A DNA stretch of 64,000 nucleotides from contig NZ_JACJKS010000009.1 of NCBI RefSeq assembly GCF_016901695.1, positions 37,394 to 101,393 of the forward strand, in the 5' to 3' direction. A program made the translations under genes and the position numbers. The stretch is from Mordavella massiliensis. GTDB taxonomy: Bacteria > Bacillota > Clostridia > Lachnospirales > Lachnospiraceae. The notes beneath the pieces are model-generated. The model was given only the letters and a program-made list of their open reading frames with translations. It searched no databases and was not told where the DNA came from. Shown here in pieces: positions 37,222 to 44,895 of this stretch. Numbering within the stretch: the stretch's first letter is position 1; each line of letters starts with the position of its first letter.

Positions 37222-37244
37222 TGTCGAATATTGTCGTATATAAT
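37222..37244 (+). promoter_or_regulatory. Tandem Spo0A-box-like sites next to a -10
   Basis: TGTCGAA (37222-37228) is the exact Spo0A-box consensus; ten bases on, TGTCGTA (37232-37238) differs by one. TATAAT (37239-37244) follows directly. They lie between the GH25 gene and the Spo0A-C-like gene, so either could be controlled. Confidence 0.6.
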
Positions 37245-37320
37245 TAGAACATGGCCGCTTTCCAATAAGATAGCATATGGAGTTCTGTCTGGCAGGAAGG
37301 GAGTTATAGTTATCGCTGAA

Positions 37321-37638
37321 ATGAATGATATCCAGTACCTAGTGCGTTCTCTTGGGATCGGAGCCACCTACCGGGGATACCGGTATCTGGTCATGGCTGT
37401 TTCGCTTTGCCTGGAAGACGAAGATTACCTGCTCGGTATCAGCAAACTGTTATATCCTAAGATCGCGGAATTGTGTCATACGAGCGCCGGCAGTGTGGAG
37501 CGCGATCTGCGGACTGTCGTAAATGTCTGCTGGGAGAGGGGGAACAAGGGCCTTCTGCAGGAGATTTCCCCCTGCCCGCTGTCCGGCAGACCCACGACAG
37601 GCGAATTCGTCGACATCCTGACCTGCCATCTGAGATGA
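37321..37638 (+). CDS. Stand-alone Spo0A C-terminal-domain-like regulator
   Basis: 105 aa from the ATG at 37321. The whole protein resembles the DNA-binding (sigma-A activation) domain of Spo0A: IGATYRGYRYLVMAVSLCLE, then LLYPKIAELCHTSAGSVERD for the recognition region, and RPTTGEFVDILTCHL near the C-terminus. There is no receiver domain, so it cannot be switched by phosphorylation in the usual way. GGAAGGGAG lies 17 bases from the ATG, a poor spacing. 0A-box-like sites lie in its promoter, which suggests control by Spo0A or by itself. Confidence 0.78.
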   Translation: MNDIQYLVRSLGIGATYRGYRYLVMAVSLCLEDEDYLLGISKLLYPKIAELCHTSAGSVERDLRTVVNVCWERGNKGLLQEISPCPLSGRPTTGEFVDILTCHLR

Positions 37639-37769
37639 CAGAAGCGTAACAGCCAGAGAACTTTCTCCCTCCTCCCTTCCTGCTTTTCTTTCCCGGCTTT
37701 GCCTTCACGCGGTTTTTTTCTGTTTTTGCTTGCATTTCACAGGCTTCTATGCTAATATATAATCCGTTC

Positions 37770-37840
37770 GCGGGTGTAGTTCAATGGTAGAACACCAGCC
37801 TTCCAAGCTGGATACGTGGGTTCGATTCCCATCACCCGCT
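37770..37840 (+). tRNA. tRNA-Gly(TCC)
   Basis: 71-nt cloverleaf with acceptor GCGGGTG/CACCCGC, loop CTTCCAA giving anticodon TCC and T-arm GTGGGTTCGATTCCCAT. No encoded CCA. Confidence 0.95.
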
Positions 37841-37875
37841 TGCTTTTTTCAAAAAAGATGGTATACTGGAACTAT

Positions 37876-37946
37876 GCAGATATAGTCTATCGGTATGACG
37901 CTAGCTTCCCAAGCTGGAAAGGCGGGTTCGACTCCCGTTATCTGCT
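37876..37946 (+). tRNA. tRNA-Gly(CCC)
   Basis: 71 nt; acceptor GCAGATA/TATCTGC, anticodon loop TTCCCAA giving CCC, T-arm GCGGGTTCGACTCCCGT. It is 35 bases after tRNA-Gly(TCC) and probably shares its transcript. Confidence 0.92.
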
Positions 37947-37951
37947 TTTGG

Positions 37952-37985
37952 AAACAGCAGGAGCGAGATCAGCTCCTGCTGTTTT
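37952..37985 (+). terminator. Terminator of the tRNA-Gly pair
   Basis: AAACAGCAGGAGC (37952-37964) pairs perfectly with GCTCCTGCTGTTT (37972-37984), followed by T. Confidence 0.9.
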
Positions 37986-38101
37986 GTTCAAAATATCATC
38001 TTGCTTTTCCTGCTTTTCGTGCTATAATGAAGAGTAATAAATAGCGCGAATATTTGCGTTATTTGTCTTATTTTCAATTCTAAAGACACAGATAATAAAA
38101 A

Positions 38102-38118
38102 CTTAAGGTTCTGTTAAG
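38102..38118 (+). promoter_or_regulatory. Direct repeat CTTAAG-N5-GTTAAG upstream of small RNA C
   Basis: Same spacing and same 52-base distance to the -10 as the repeat ahead of small RNA B. Confidence 0.5.
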
Positions 38119-38182
38119 AAACTTTCTGATTTTTTTAGAGACTGCTCATATTTTAGACACATTCCCTGCCTATAATAACATA

Positions 38183-38326
38183 CAGATAGTTGATAGACAG
38201 TCAACTATCTCCCCCTCATAAAGTAGACACTGCGGCGGAAGCTTGGGTGTCGCACTTTACTCTCATTCCTTTAGATAACTATAACAACAACGAAGACCCG
38301 TTAGCCGGAAGGTTAACGGGTTTTCG
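38183..38326 (+). ncRNA. Small RNA C, third member of the family
   Basis: About 144 nt starting after TATAAT (38171-38176). Hairpin GATAGTTGA (38185-38193) with TCAACTATC (38201-38209); CTCCCCCTCATAAAGTAGAC; a second hairpin closed by GACAC/GTGTC (38226-38230, 38247-38251); the segment CGCACTTTACTCTCATTCCT followed by TTAGATAACTATAACAAC, nearly identical to copy B; and a 10-bp terminator (CCCGTTAGCC at 38297-38306 with GGTTAACGGG). The promoter block TTTAGACACATTCCC matches copies A and B. It lies 26 kb from them, after the tRNA-Gly genes. Confidence 0.75.
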
Positions 38327-38343
38327 CATTTCCATTTTCTTTT

Positions 38344-39468
38344 TTACAGGATATCGATCTTCAGCACCCGGTCCACGGCAATCCCCGGCAGATACCGGTA
38401 CGCGTGGGAACCGGACTCAAACAGCAGGTACATCGTCCCGCCGTCCATGCAGATCTGCTCCAGCATATAGGGCAGATGGATGTTTTCCAAAGCCATCTGG
38501 TTCGTAAAATCCCGGATCCCGTCGGATACCTGATAGGCTGCCAGTCTGGAGGGCATGATCCCGGTCGAATAGGACAGGAAAAGGATATCTCCAAGGAACG
38601 TCATCCCCTGCGCAAAGCGGGAGATCTTCAGGTCTTCCTCCGCAGCCACCCCGCGCCGCGCCCGCGCGCCGCCCGTGTCAAGGGGCACATTGCGGATGTT
38701 TCCGTCGTCCTGCACTTCGTACTTTTTGATCACGCTGTTTTCTTTTGTTGAGTAATACCCGACATAGAGGAAGGACTGATGATATGTCATAAAGGAGCTT
38801 CTCGGAATGTCCAGTATGTTGTTTACATGAAGGAAGCTCACAGGCTCCCAGTTCTCCGCAAAGTCATAGGCCTCCAGGTCCTCCATCGCCAGGGCGTTCA
38901 CCTGGGCGATCCCGTTCCTGCTGCCGCACACCCACAGATTGTTGTTCTGCTCATCGTAGGCGATGCTCCCCACATGCGCCTTGCTTGGAAGCACGATCTC
39001 CTTGATAAAGTCATGGGTCTCCTTGTCCAGCATAAAGATCACGGAATTATGTTTCTTCGTATGGCAGTAGGCGCTGATGAACAGGTATTTCTCCGACACC
39101 GCGATGCCCTGCGGCGTCATGCCGGTACACATGGCCCGCTCCCCCGCGCCGTTGTCCGTCAGCGTTCTGGCCGCTTCCAGCCCGGGGATCGCGTATGTGC
39201 CGCTGTCCGGCTCATCCGCATGGGCCAGCACCGCCTCCTCATAGAGTCCCCGGTAGGGCTCCAGCCGCTCTTTAAACTCGTCCAGGGTGTAGATGGCGCT
39301 CTCGGTGCTCGTGGTGACTGCGTCCGTCTCCGGCTCCACTGTCCCCACGTAGCCGAAGATCACCCCGATATAGCCTCCCACGGCTGCCACGATGGCGAGG
39401 CAGACTGCGGCGGCCCTGCGCCTCCATCTGCCCTTTTTCTTCACTTTTTTCCCTTCCTTTTTTCTCAT
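38344..39468 (-). CDS. Membrane-anchored, probably beta-propeller protein
   Basis: 374 aa. A basic N-terminus (KKKGRWRRR) precedes a signal anchor (AAAVCLAIVAAVGGYIGVIF, residues 19-38); the remainder should be outside the cell. Repeated strands such as GIAVSEKYLFISAYCHTKKH and HVGSIAYDEQNNNLWVCGSR suggest a YncE/NHL-like propeller; no catalytic motif is evident. The ATG at 39468 follows a mediocre site; a GTG at codon 9 follows AAGGAAGGG and could be the true start. It converges on small RNA C. Confidence 0.72.
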   Translation of the reverse strand: MRKKEGKKVKKKGRWRRRAAAVCLAIVAAVGGYIGVIFGYVGTVEPETDAVTTSTESAIYTLDEFKERLEPYRGLYEEAVLAHADEPDSGTYAIPGLEAARTLTDNGAGERAMCTGMTPQGIAVSEKYLFISAYCHTKKHNSVIFMLDKETHDFIKEIVLPSKAHVGSIAYDEQNNNLWVCGSRNGIAQVNALAMEDLEAYDFAENWEPVSFLHVNNILDIPRSSFMTYHQSFLYVGYYSTKENSVIKKYEVQDDGNIRNVPLDTGGARARRGVAAEEDLKISRFAQGMTFLGDILFLSYSTGIMPSRLAAYQVSDGIRDFTNQMALENIHLPYMLEQICMDGGTMYLLFESGSHAYRYLPGIAVDRVLKIDIL

Positions 39469-39570
39469 CGCCTGCTCTGCCTTTCCTAACTGGGATTATT
39501 ATAACTCATTTTGGGCGGATTTTTCACAATTCTGCAAAAATTGCTTTAGCCACACAGCTTCCTTCACAAC

Positions 39571-39699
39571 CGAGCAACGCCAACCTCGATTTCGCTTCGC
39601 TTCATCTCGGTCGTGGCTCTCGCCACATAAGAACATGAGCCCGCAGCCATGGATATACAAGTATCTCCCGGCTGTGGGCTCATGTTCTTGCGTTGCTCG
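39571..39699. repeat. Long nested inverted repeat beside the leftmost att repeat
   Basis: AAGAACATGAGCCCGCAGCC (39629-39648) pairs with 39670-39689 over 20 bp with one mismatch. Outside it, CGAGCAACGC (39571-39580) pairs with GCGTTGCTCG (39690-39699), leaving a side arm with GTGGC/GCCAC. It lies 12 bases from the att-like repeat. It could be a stable terminator or a non-autonomous element end. Confidence 0.75.
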
Positions 39700-39710
39700 A
39701 TTGCTGCACG

Positions 39711-39806
39711 AAAAAAACCGCCGACCCCGCGGCTCCATCGTCCGCAAAATCAGCGATTTTCAAGTGCGCGATCAGGGGTTCGAACCCTGGACACCCTGAT
39801 TAAGAG
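39711..39806. repeat. att-like direct repeat 1 (tRNA-Lys 3' fragment)
   Basis: 96 bp. It contains the 3' part of tRNA-Lys from the anticodon loop onward (39764-39806) plus about 53 bp of flank, less similar to the other two copies outside the tRNA part. It marks the left limit of the tandem islands. Confidence 0.85.
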
Positions 39807-39818
39807 ACATTTCATCCA

Positions 39819-42215
39819 TTATGCCAGTCCGTGCTCTTCCAGCCATACCATCCAGGTGTTCTTCCCTTCCTGCATTTTCCGTGCCCGCACAGTGAACTCC
39901 AGGATCGTAAGTCCTGTAAATACGAGGAACAGGATCAGCAGGAAAATGAGGCAGCCCCGGACACTTCCCCCGCCGCTTATGGCGCTGCGGAACGCTTTCA
40001 CCGTATAGGTAAACGGTACCCAGCCGTGAAGATACGGCACAAATGATCCTGACAGTTCATAAGGGTATGTCCCCACGGAACCTGCCAGCTGGATCACCAT
40101 GAAGATCAGCATCAGGAAGCTTCCAACGCGCCCCAGCAGGCTGGTGAAGAAGTACATCACCGACATGAATGCAAGGGACGCCACGCACGCTGTCAGGACT
40201 GTCTTTCCCATTTCCACAGGTATAAAACCATCGAATATATGCAGTGCGCCGATCATAACTACTGCCTGGAGCACTGCCGTCAGATAGAGCACGGACGCCT
40301 TGCTGATCCACCAGCGGAAACCGGATTTCATCTGCCCGGCATAACTGGTCAGCGGATACATCAGACTGAACGCGATACAGCCGACCCACAAGCCTACGGA
40401 CATCATATACGGCGCCATAGCATGGCCGTTGTCGGCCACCTCCGTAATCTGTGTCTCTTCCGCATCTATCGGTGCGGCAAACATATCCGCCGCCTGATCC
40501 GATGTGTTCGTCTCCAGGATCTGCTCCGCTCCGCTTCCCAGTTCCTTTGACAGCGTCTCCGCGCCTTCCGAAACCTGCCTGATCCCATCGCCTAGTTCTC
40601 CGCTGCCGTCAGCGAGTTGTCCCGCACCGCTGCTGATCTGGCCGGCTCCATCTGTTAGTTTCGCCGCGCCTTCCGTCAACGATTTGCTGTTCGAGGTAAG
40701 CTGCCCGGTTCCGGAGGCAAGCGTATCCGTTCCATCTTTCAGCTTCGCGCTTCCCTGTGCCAGCTCTCCCAGACCGCTGTCCAGATCCGCAGCTCCTTTC
40801 CGGAGCGCCGATGTTCCCTGCTTCTGAAGCTGATCCGCCCCTGATGCGGCATTGGAAATTCCACCCGCCAGCGCCGGCGCCTGTTCCGCCAATGCGGAAG
40901 TGCCGGTCTGAAGCCGCCCTATCCCGTTCTTAAGGGAATCTGCACCACTCTGTACCGCGGAAATGCCGTTCTGAAGATCCGGGATCTCCGCTGCAATCTG
41001 CGCGCTCCCGTCCGCCGCTTCATCGACACCGTATGTGTAGGCGGAAACACTTGCAGAAAATGTGTCCGCCTGCTGCTGAACTGCCGCGATCTGTGCCCGC
41101 ACTTCCTCCGGCACGCCTTCCTCTCCGGCGAGTGCCGAAAGCGCCTGACTGATCCCGGCCGCCCCGTCGCGCAGCGACTGGGAACTGGAAGCAGCAGACT
41201 GCAGGCCGGAACTAAGCGCATCAGCACCGGTCTTCAGGCCGGCCGCCCCGTCAGACAGAGATGCAATCCCGTCCGAGAGCTGTTGCGCGCTGTCACCTAA
41301 TGAAGCCGCGCCGTCATTCAGCGCATCCGCCGCATCGGGAAGGGCCGACGCCTCCGCATTCAGTTCGGACAGTCCGGCATTGAGCATAGTCATGTTATCA
41401 TCTACATCCGCCGCGCCAGCTGCCAGATCAGAACCTCCTTTCTGCGCACCATTTACACCACTGTCCAGTGCATTTGCACCGCTTTGCAGCTCTTCTGCCC
41501 CTGCTGCAACCGCACTGGCTCCGTCTGTATACCGGCCAATCCCCACTTCCAGCTCCCGGCTTCCGTCCACAAATACTAAGGCACTGTCTGAAAGGGCCTG
41601 CAGATTGTCGGTAATCGTCTGATTTCCGTCGGCCAGCCGATCCGTTCCGGTTTTCAGTTCACCCGAACCATCCGCCGCTTCCTGCATTCCGTCACCCAAT
41701 TCCGCAAGCCTGCCGAACAGAACTTCTGTATACGTTTTTGTAACCTCTTCCCGTACCGAGCTCTCCAGTTCTTTCATCGCCGTCTCGCTCATCTTGGACG
41801 CGATGTAGTTCGTTCCCGGATTCGTTTCATAAGCCAGCGTCATCTTCTCCGGATGCGCGTCTGTCAGCGTTGAGGCATGAGCCGAAAAGTCCTCCGGTAT
41901 GGTGATAACCATATAGTACGTGCCGTCCTCAAGGCCCTTCCGCGCCTCCGTCTCTGACGGAAACTGAAAGTCCAGAGAATCGTTCTTTTTCAGTTCCTCC
42001 ATCAACGTTCCGCCAATATCCAGCTTCTGATCTTCATAGGTGACCGGCACGTCATGGTTGATGACCGCCACCGGAAGTTTATCGATATTCCCGTATGGAT
42101 CCCACATGGATCCAAGGAAAAGTGTGGTATAGATTGTCGGGATCGCGATGACCGCTACTGTAACAATCAGTAAAATCTTATTTTTGAACAGCCTGTGCCA
42201 TTCCTGTCTCAGCAT
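39819..42215 (-). CDS. YhgE/Pip-family membrane protein
   Basis: 798 aa. One N-terminal helix (KILLIVTVAVIAIPTIYTTL), a very long extracytoplasmic part and five or six C-terminal helices (from YMMSVGLWVGCIAFSLMYPL on), as in YhgE/Pip ('phage infection protein') transporter-like proteins related to ABC-2 permeases. Residues about 190-560 are built from repeated Gly-x-x-x-Leu units (GAAGLKTGADALSSGLQSAA and many like it), expected to form a long helical stalk. Divergent from a TetR gene across 184 bases containing an inverted repeat, so the TetR protein probably represses it. A substrate is not evident. Confidence 0.85.
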   Translation of the reverse strand: MLRQEWHRLFKNKILLIVTVAVIAIPTIYTTLFLGSMWDPYGNIDKLPVAVINHDVPVTYEDQKLDIGGTLMEELKKNDSLDFQFPSETEARKGLEDGTYYMVITIPEDFSAHASTLTDAHPEKMTLAYETNPGTNYIASKMSETAMKELESSVREEVTKTYTEVLFGRLAELGDGMQEAADGSGELKTGTDRLADGNQTITDNLQALSDSALVFVDGSRELEVGIGRYTDGASAVAAGAEELQSGANALDSGVNGAQKGGSDLAAGAADVDDNMTMLNAGLSELNAEASALPDAADALNDGAASLGDSAQQLSDGIASLSDGAAGLKTGADALSSGLQSAASSSQSLRDGAAGISQALSALAGEEGVPEEVRAQIAAVQQQADTFSASVSAYTYGVDEAADGSAQIAAEIPDLQNGISAVQSGADSLKNGIGRLQTGTSALAEQAPALAGGISNAASGADQLQKQGTSALRKGAADLDSGLGELAQGSAKLKDGTDTLASGTGQLTSNSKSLTEGAAKLTDGAGQISSGAGQLADGSGELGDGIRQVSEGAETLSKELGSGAEQILETNTSDQAADMFAAPIDAEETQITEVADNGHAMAPYMMSVGLWVGCIAFSLMYPLTSYAGQMKSGFRWWISKASVLYLTAVLQAVVMIGALHIFDGFIPVEMGKTVLTACVASLAFMSVMYFFTSLLGRVGSFLMLIFMVIQLAGSVGTYPYELSGSFVPYLHGWVPFTYTVKAFRSAISGGGSVRGCLIFLLILFLVFTGLTILEFTVRARKMQEGKNTWMVWLEEHGLA

Positions 42216-42318
42216 TGTCTACTGTCCCCTTTCTTTTTGCAACATTAATTCTATTAATAGATATCGTGTTGATTTTTTAAGCATCCTGAATTATAGTAAA
42301 ATCATAAAAAAGATACAA

Positions 42319-42351
42319 CCATTAATGTAACACTGCTCTGTCTGTTAATGG
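42319..42351. promoter_or_regulatory. Candidate TetR operator
   Basis: CCATTAA (42319-42325) and TTAATGG (42345-42351) form an inverted repeat between the divergent genes; a further ATTAATTCTATTAATAG lies at about 42246. Confidence 0.45.
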
Positions 42352-42399
42352 ATAATCAAACAATGTGGTGTCTATTATTTTTAAAGGAGGGAATGTTTC

Positions 42400-42993
42400 A
42401 TGTCAAAAAATATGGACCGGCGGGTTCGCAAGACAAGAGCCCAGCTCCGTCAGGGACTGGCCGAACTTCTGAAAGAAAAGAGTTTAAAAGAGATCACGGT
42501 CAAAGAACTCGTAGAAAAAGTGGACATCAACCGTTCCACTTTCTATCTGCACTATGCGGATATCTATGACATGATGGAAAAGATTGAAAACGAACTGACC
42601 GGAGACATCGAAGATCTGATCCATACCCATCCGGTAAGTCCGTTCAACGAAGACAGCTTTCCGTTCATCGAGGATATTTTTTCCATCCTCGCGGAAAACC
42701 GGGATATCTGCGCCGCTCTCCTGGGTCCCAACGGTGATATCTCTTTTCTGCACCGGATTGAGAATATCCTCTCCGAGCACAGCCTGAACGCCCTGAAAGA
42801 AACATTTCCGGAGAAAATGGATGATCTGACATACTACTACGCCTTCTGTCTCTCCGGCTGTATCGGCCTGGTCAAGGCCTGGCTGTCAGATGGATCTTCC
42901 GTAAGTCCCCAGCATATGGCCGAACTTACATTTAAGCTCATCATGAACGCACTGAGGGGGTTCTATCCAGACTTTTCCGTAAGACATTCCTGA
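42400..42993 (+). CDS. TetR/AcrR-family regulator
   Basis: 197 aa. The N-terminal helix-turn-helix reads KEITVKELVEKVDINRSTFY LHY-like (ITVKELVEKVDINRSTFYLH), diagnostic of TetR proteins; the C-terminal helical ligand domain is like TetR_C regulators next to YhgE/Pip genes. AAAGGAGGG precedes the ATG. It is expected to repress the divergent membrane-protein gene and itself. Confidence 0.9.
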   Translation: MSKNMDRRVRKTRAQLRQGLAELLKEKSLKEITVKELVEKVDINRSTFYLHYADIYDMMEKIENELTGDIEDLIHTHPVSPFNEDSFPFIEDIFSILAENRDICAALLGPNGDISFLHRIENILSEHSLNALKETFPEKMDDLTYYYAFCLSGCIGLVKAWLSDGSSVSPQHMAELTFKLIMNALRGFYPDFSVRHS

Positions 42994-43087
42994 TATTTAC
43001 GGGGAAAATCTTCTCTGCGCTCTTTCTCTGCTTCCATTCGCAGCGCGCACTTCGATTCCGCGCTCCGCGCTGCTCATTGCTTCACGC

Positions 43088-43184
43088 AAAAAAACCGCCG
43101 TCCCCACGGCTCGCAATGTCCGCAAAAACAGCGATTTCTAAGTGCGCGATCAGGGGTTCGAACCCTGGACACCCTGATTAAGAG
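43088..43184. repeat. att-like direct repeat 2 (tRNA-Lys 3' fragment)
   Basis: 97 bp, identical to repeat 3 at 96 positions. It ends in GATTAAGAG, the tRNA-Lys anticodon region, after which the sequences diverge. It separates modules I and II and is 451 bases from the integrase gene. Confidence 0.92.
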
Positions 43185-43398
43185 ACGCTCACAGCGAAAA
43201 ACTCGCGGCAAATTTTTCCATATAGGTTCCTCCAAGCCATTTGCATTTTCAAACAATCTTCTTCCAAAAAATCCGCGACGAAATCCGCGCCCACTCGCTA
43301 CAAATAAGTCTTTCTTTTCATGGACAACATTTCTTTCCACCAATCTTTCCTAAAGGTCTGGCACTGGTTGGATTCGAAAATCCCCGATTCCCCGATTT

Positions 43399-43462
43399 CC
43401 CGTCCCCTGAATGCAGAAAATTCTAAAGAATTTTCTCTTTGCATTCAGTTTTCCGGGACGGG
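43399..43462. repeat. Three-stem palindrome near the integrase end
   Basis: CCCGTCCC/GGGACGGG, CTGAATGCA/TGCATTCAG and GAAAATTCT/AGAATTTTC nest within 64 bases, just after a CCCCGATT direct repeat. It could be an integrase-binding or replication feature, or a terminator. The rest of the 450-base gap between repeat 2 and the integrase holds no gene I can support. Confidence 0.75.
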
Positions 43463-43634
43463 AAAACGGGTTTTCGGGTCTTTCTCATCCACCGTGCCAG
43501 CCAAAAAAGAACAAACTACACAAAACCAGTATGGTAATCAGGTGGTAGCCATCTCCTGAAAAGGGCTGTATTACGCTATTTTCCAATTTTTTCAGATGTT
43601 CAAAATCCTCATTTCTGCGCCATCCTATATGTTT

Positions 43635-44831
43635 TTACTCATTTGAGACCTTCTTGAAAAGTTTTTCATCCATAAGATTAGCTACCAGATTTTCATCATC
43701 CTTTGCCACATGACTATACACTGAGAGCGTTATCTTCGGGTCTTGATGTCCTGCTCTCGCCTGTACGATATGTAGTGGCACTCCCTGCGACAGTAACCAT
43801 GAAATAGCACTATGGCGTGTTCCATGCAGTTTTATATGGCGTAGTCCATGCTTCTTTAAGGTCTCTGCCCACTTCCTTGTAAAACTCTTGGGAAGAAACG
43901 GCTCTCCATCCTGTTTACAAACAACTCTCTGCTTGCCTGTGAACCGCTTACCTTCTCTAAGACAGATTTGTTTGCAAAGCAACTGCTGACGCTTCAGCAG
44001 TCGGATCGTCTCGTCGCTTACAACCATTTTCCTGTATGAGCCGTCCGTTTTACAATCTTTTAACACTGGATGCTTGCTGTCCTCTGATTCTACCCATGAA
44101 TGTTGAATGGTTACCGTTTTCTTGTCGAAATCAACATCTTCAAAACACAATCCAAGCAGTTCTCCCCGACGCATGACACAATCAAAAAGGAGCGCGACCG
44201 GGAGCTCCATGTCAGTTCCCTTTACCGCATTTTTCAACGCCTGTATTTCTTCCGTTGTATAGACATCAATATGTTTCGTCACAAGGTCTTTTCCGATCTT
44301 TACATTCTTGGTCGGATTTGTTTTGATGTACCCCAGTTCACACGCTACATTCAAAGCCGCTTTTAAAATCCTGTTGATGTGCCGTATCGACTCAGCCTTG
44401 AGCGGTTTATCACTGGCATTAGATTTCTCACGCCACCCATTATAGACTTTCTGGATGGCGGCTTTTGTGAGGTTCTGAAGCTTAATTTTTCCGATCATTG
44501 GAATAATGTAACGGTCAATATTCGTCTTGTAGTCGCGAAATGTCGCCGGGCTGTCCTGAACACGTACATAGTCCTCCAGATACTCATTCATAAAATATTC
44601 TACCGTCATAGCATTTGGAAGCAACAAATCCCCCTGCAAGTATTCCGCTTTTTTTATTGTAAGGAGATTTTCCGCTTCTTCTCTGCTATCAGAGTCACTC
44701 TTAAAACGCACTCTTTTTCGCTTGCCTGTGAGCGGGTCTCTTCCCAGTTCCAGAATAACGTCATAGTATTTTATATTGTCTTTGTCAGGCCGCGGACGCA
44801 CTGACCCGGAAACCGTTTTGTATTTAACCAT
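43635..44831 (-). CDS. Tyrosine recombinase (integrase) of module II
   Basis: 398 aa from the ATG at 44831 after AGGAGGAC. An N-terminal AP2-like/SAM-like DNA-binding half (residues 1-170) precedes the catalytic domain with Arg in CVMRRGELLGLCFED, His-x-x-Arg in LHGTRHSAISWLL, and AGHQDPKITLSVYSHV with His and the nucleophile Tyr. All catalytic residues are present, so it is probably active. It should act at the 3' end of tRNA-Lys(CTT), judged from the flanking repeats. Confidence 0.95.
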   Translation of the reverse strand: MVKYKTVSGSVRPRPDKDNIKYYDVILELGRDPLTGKRKRVRFKSDSDSREEAENLLTIKKAEYLQGDLLLPNAMTVEYFMNEYLEDYVRVQDSPATFRDYKTNIDRYIIPMIGKIKLQNLTKAAIQKVYNGWREKSNASDKPLKAESIRHINRILKAALNVACELGYIKTNPTKNVKIGKDLVTKHIDVYTTEEIQALKNAVKGTDMELPVALLFDCVMRRGELLGLCFEDVDFDKKTVTIQHSWVESEDSKHPVLKDCKTDGSYRKMVVSDETIRLLKRQQLLCKQICLREGKRFTGKQRVVCKQDGEPFLPKSFTRKWAETLKKHGLRHIKLHGTRHSAISWLLSQGVPLHIVQARAGHQDPKITLSVYSHVAKDDENLVANLMDEKLFKKVSNE

Positions 44832-44895
44832 AAGAATTGTCCTCCTATTGTGTATGGGGAAAGTGCGTAACAGCACTTTCCCACTTTATCTTCCT

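Larger units (their letters stand above)
39807..43184. mobile_element. Module I of the tRNA-Lys island (no integrase)
   Basis: The 3.4 kb between direct repeats 1 and 2 holds only the YhgE/Pip gene and the TetR regulator. With att-like repeats at both ends but no recombinase, it may be a remnant or a passenger mobilised by the integrase of module II. Confidence 0.55.

Noticed and set aside
36496..37638. A 380-codon rightward open frame
   Set aside because: Most of it is the antisense shadow of the GH25 gene; only the last 105 codons form the Spo0A-C-like protein.
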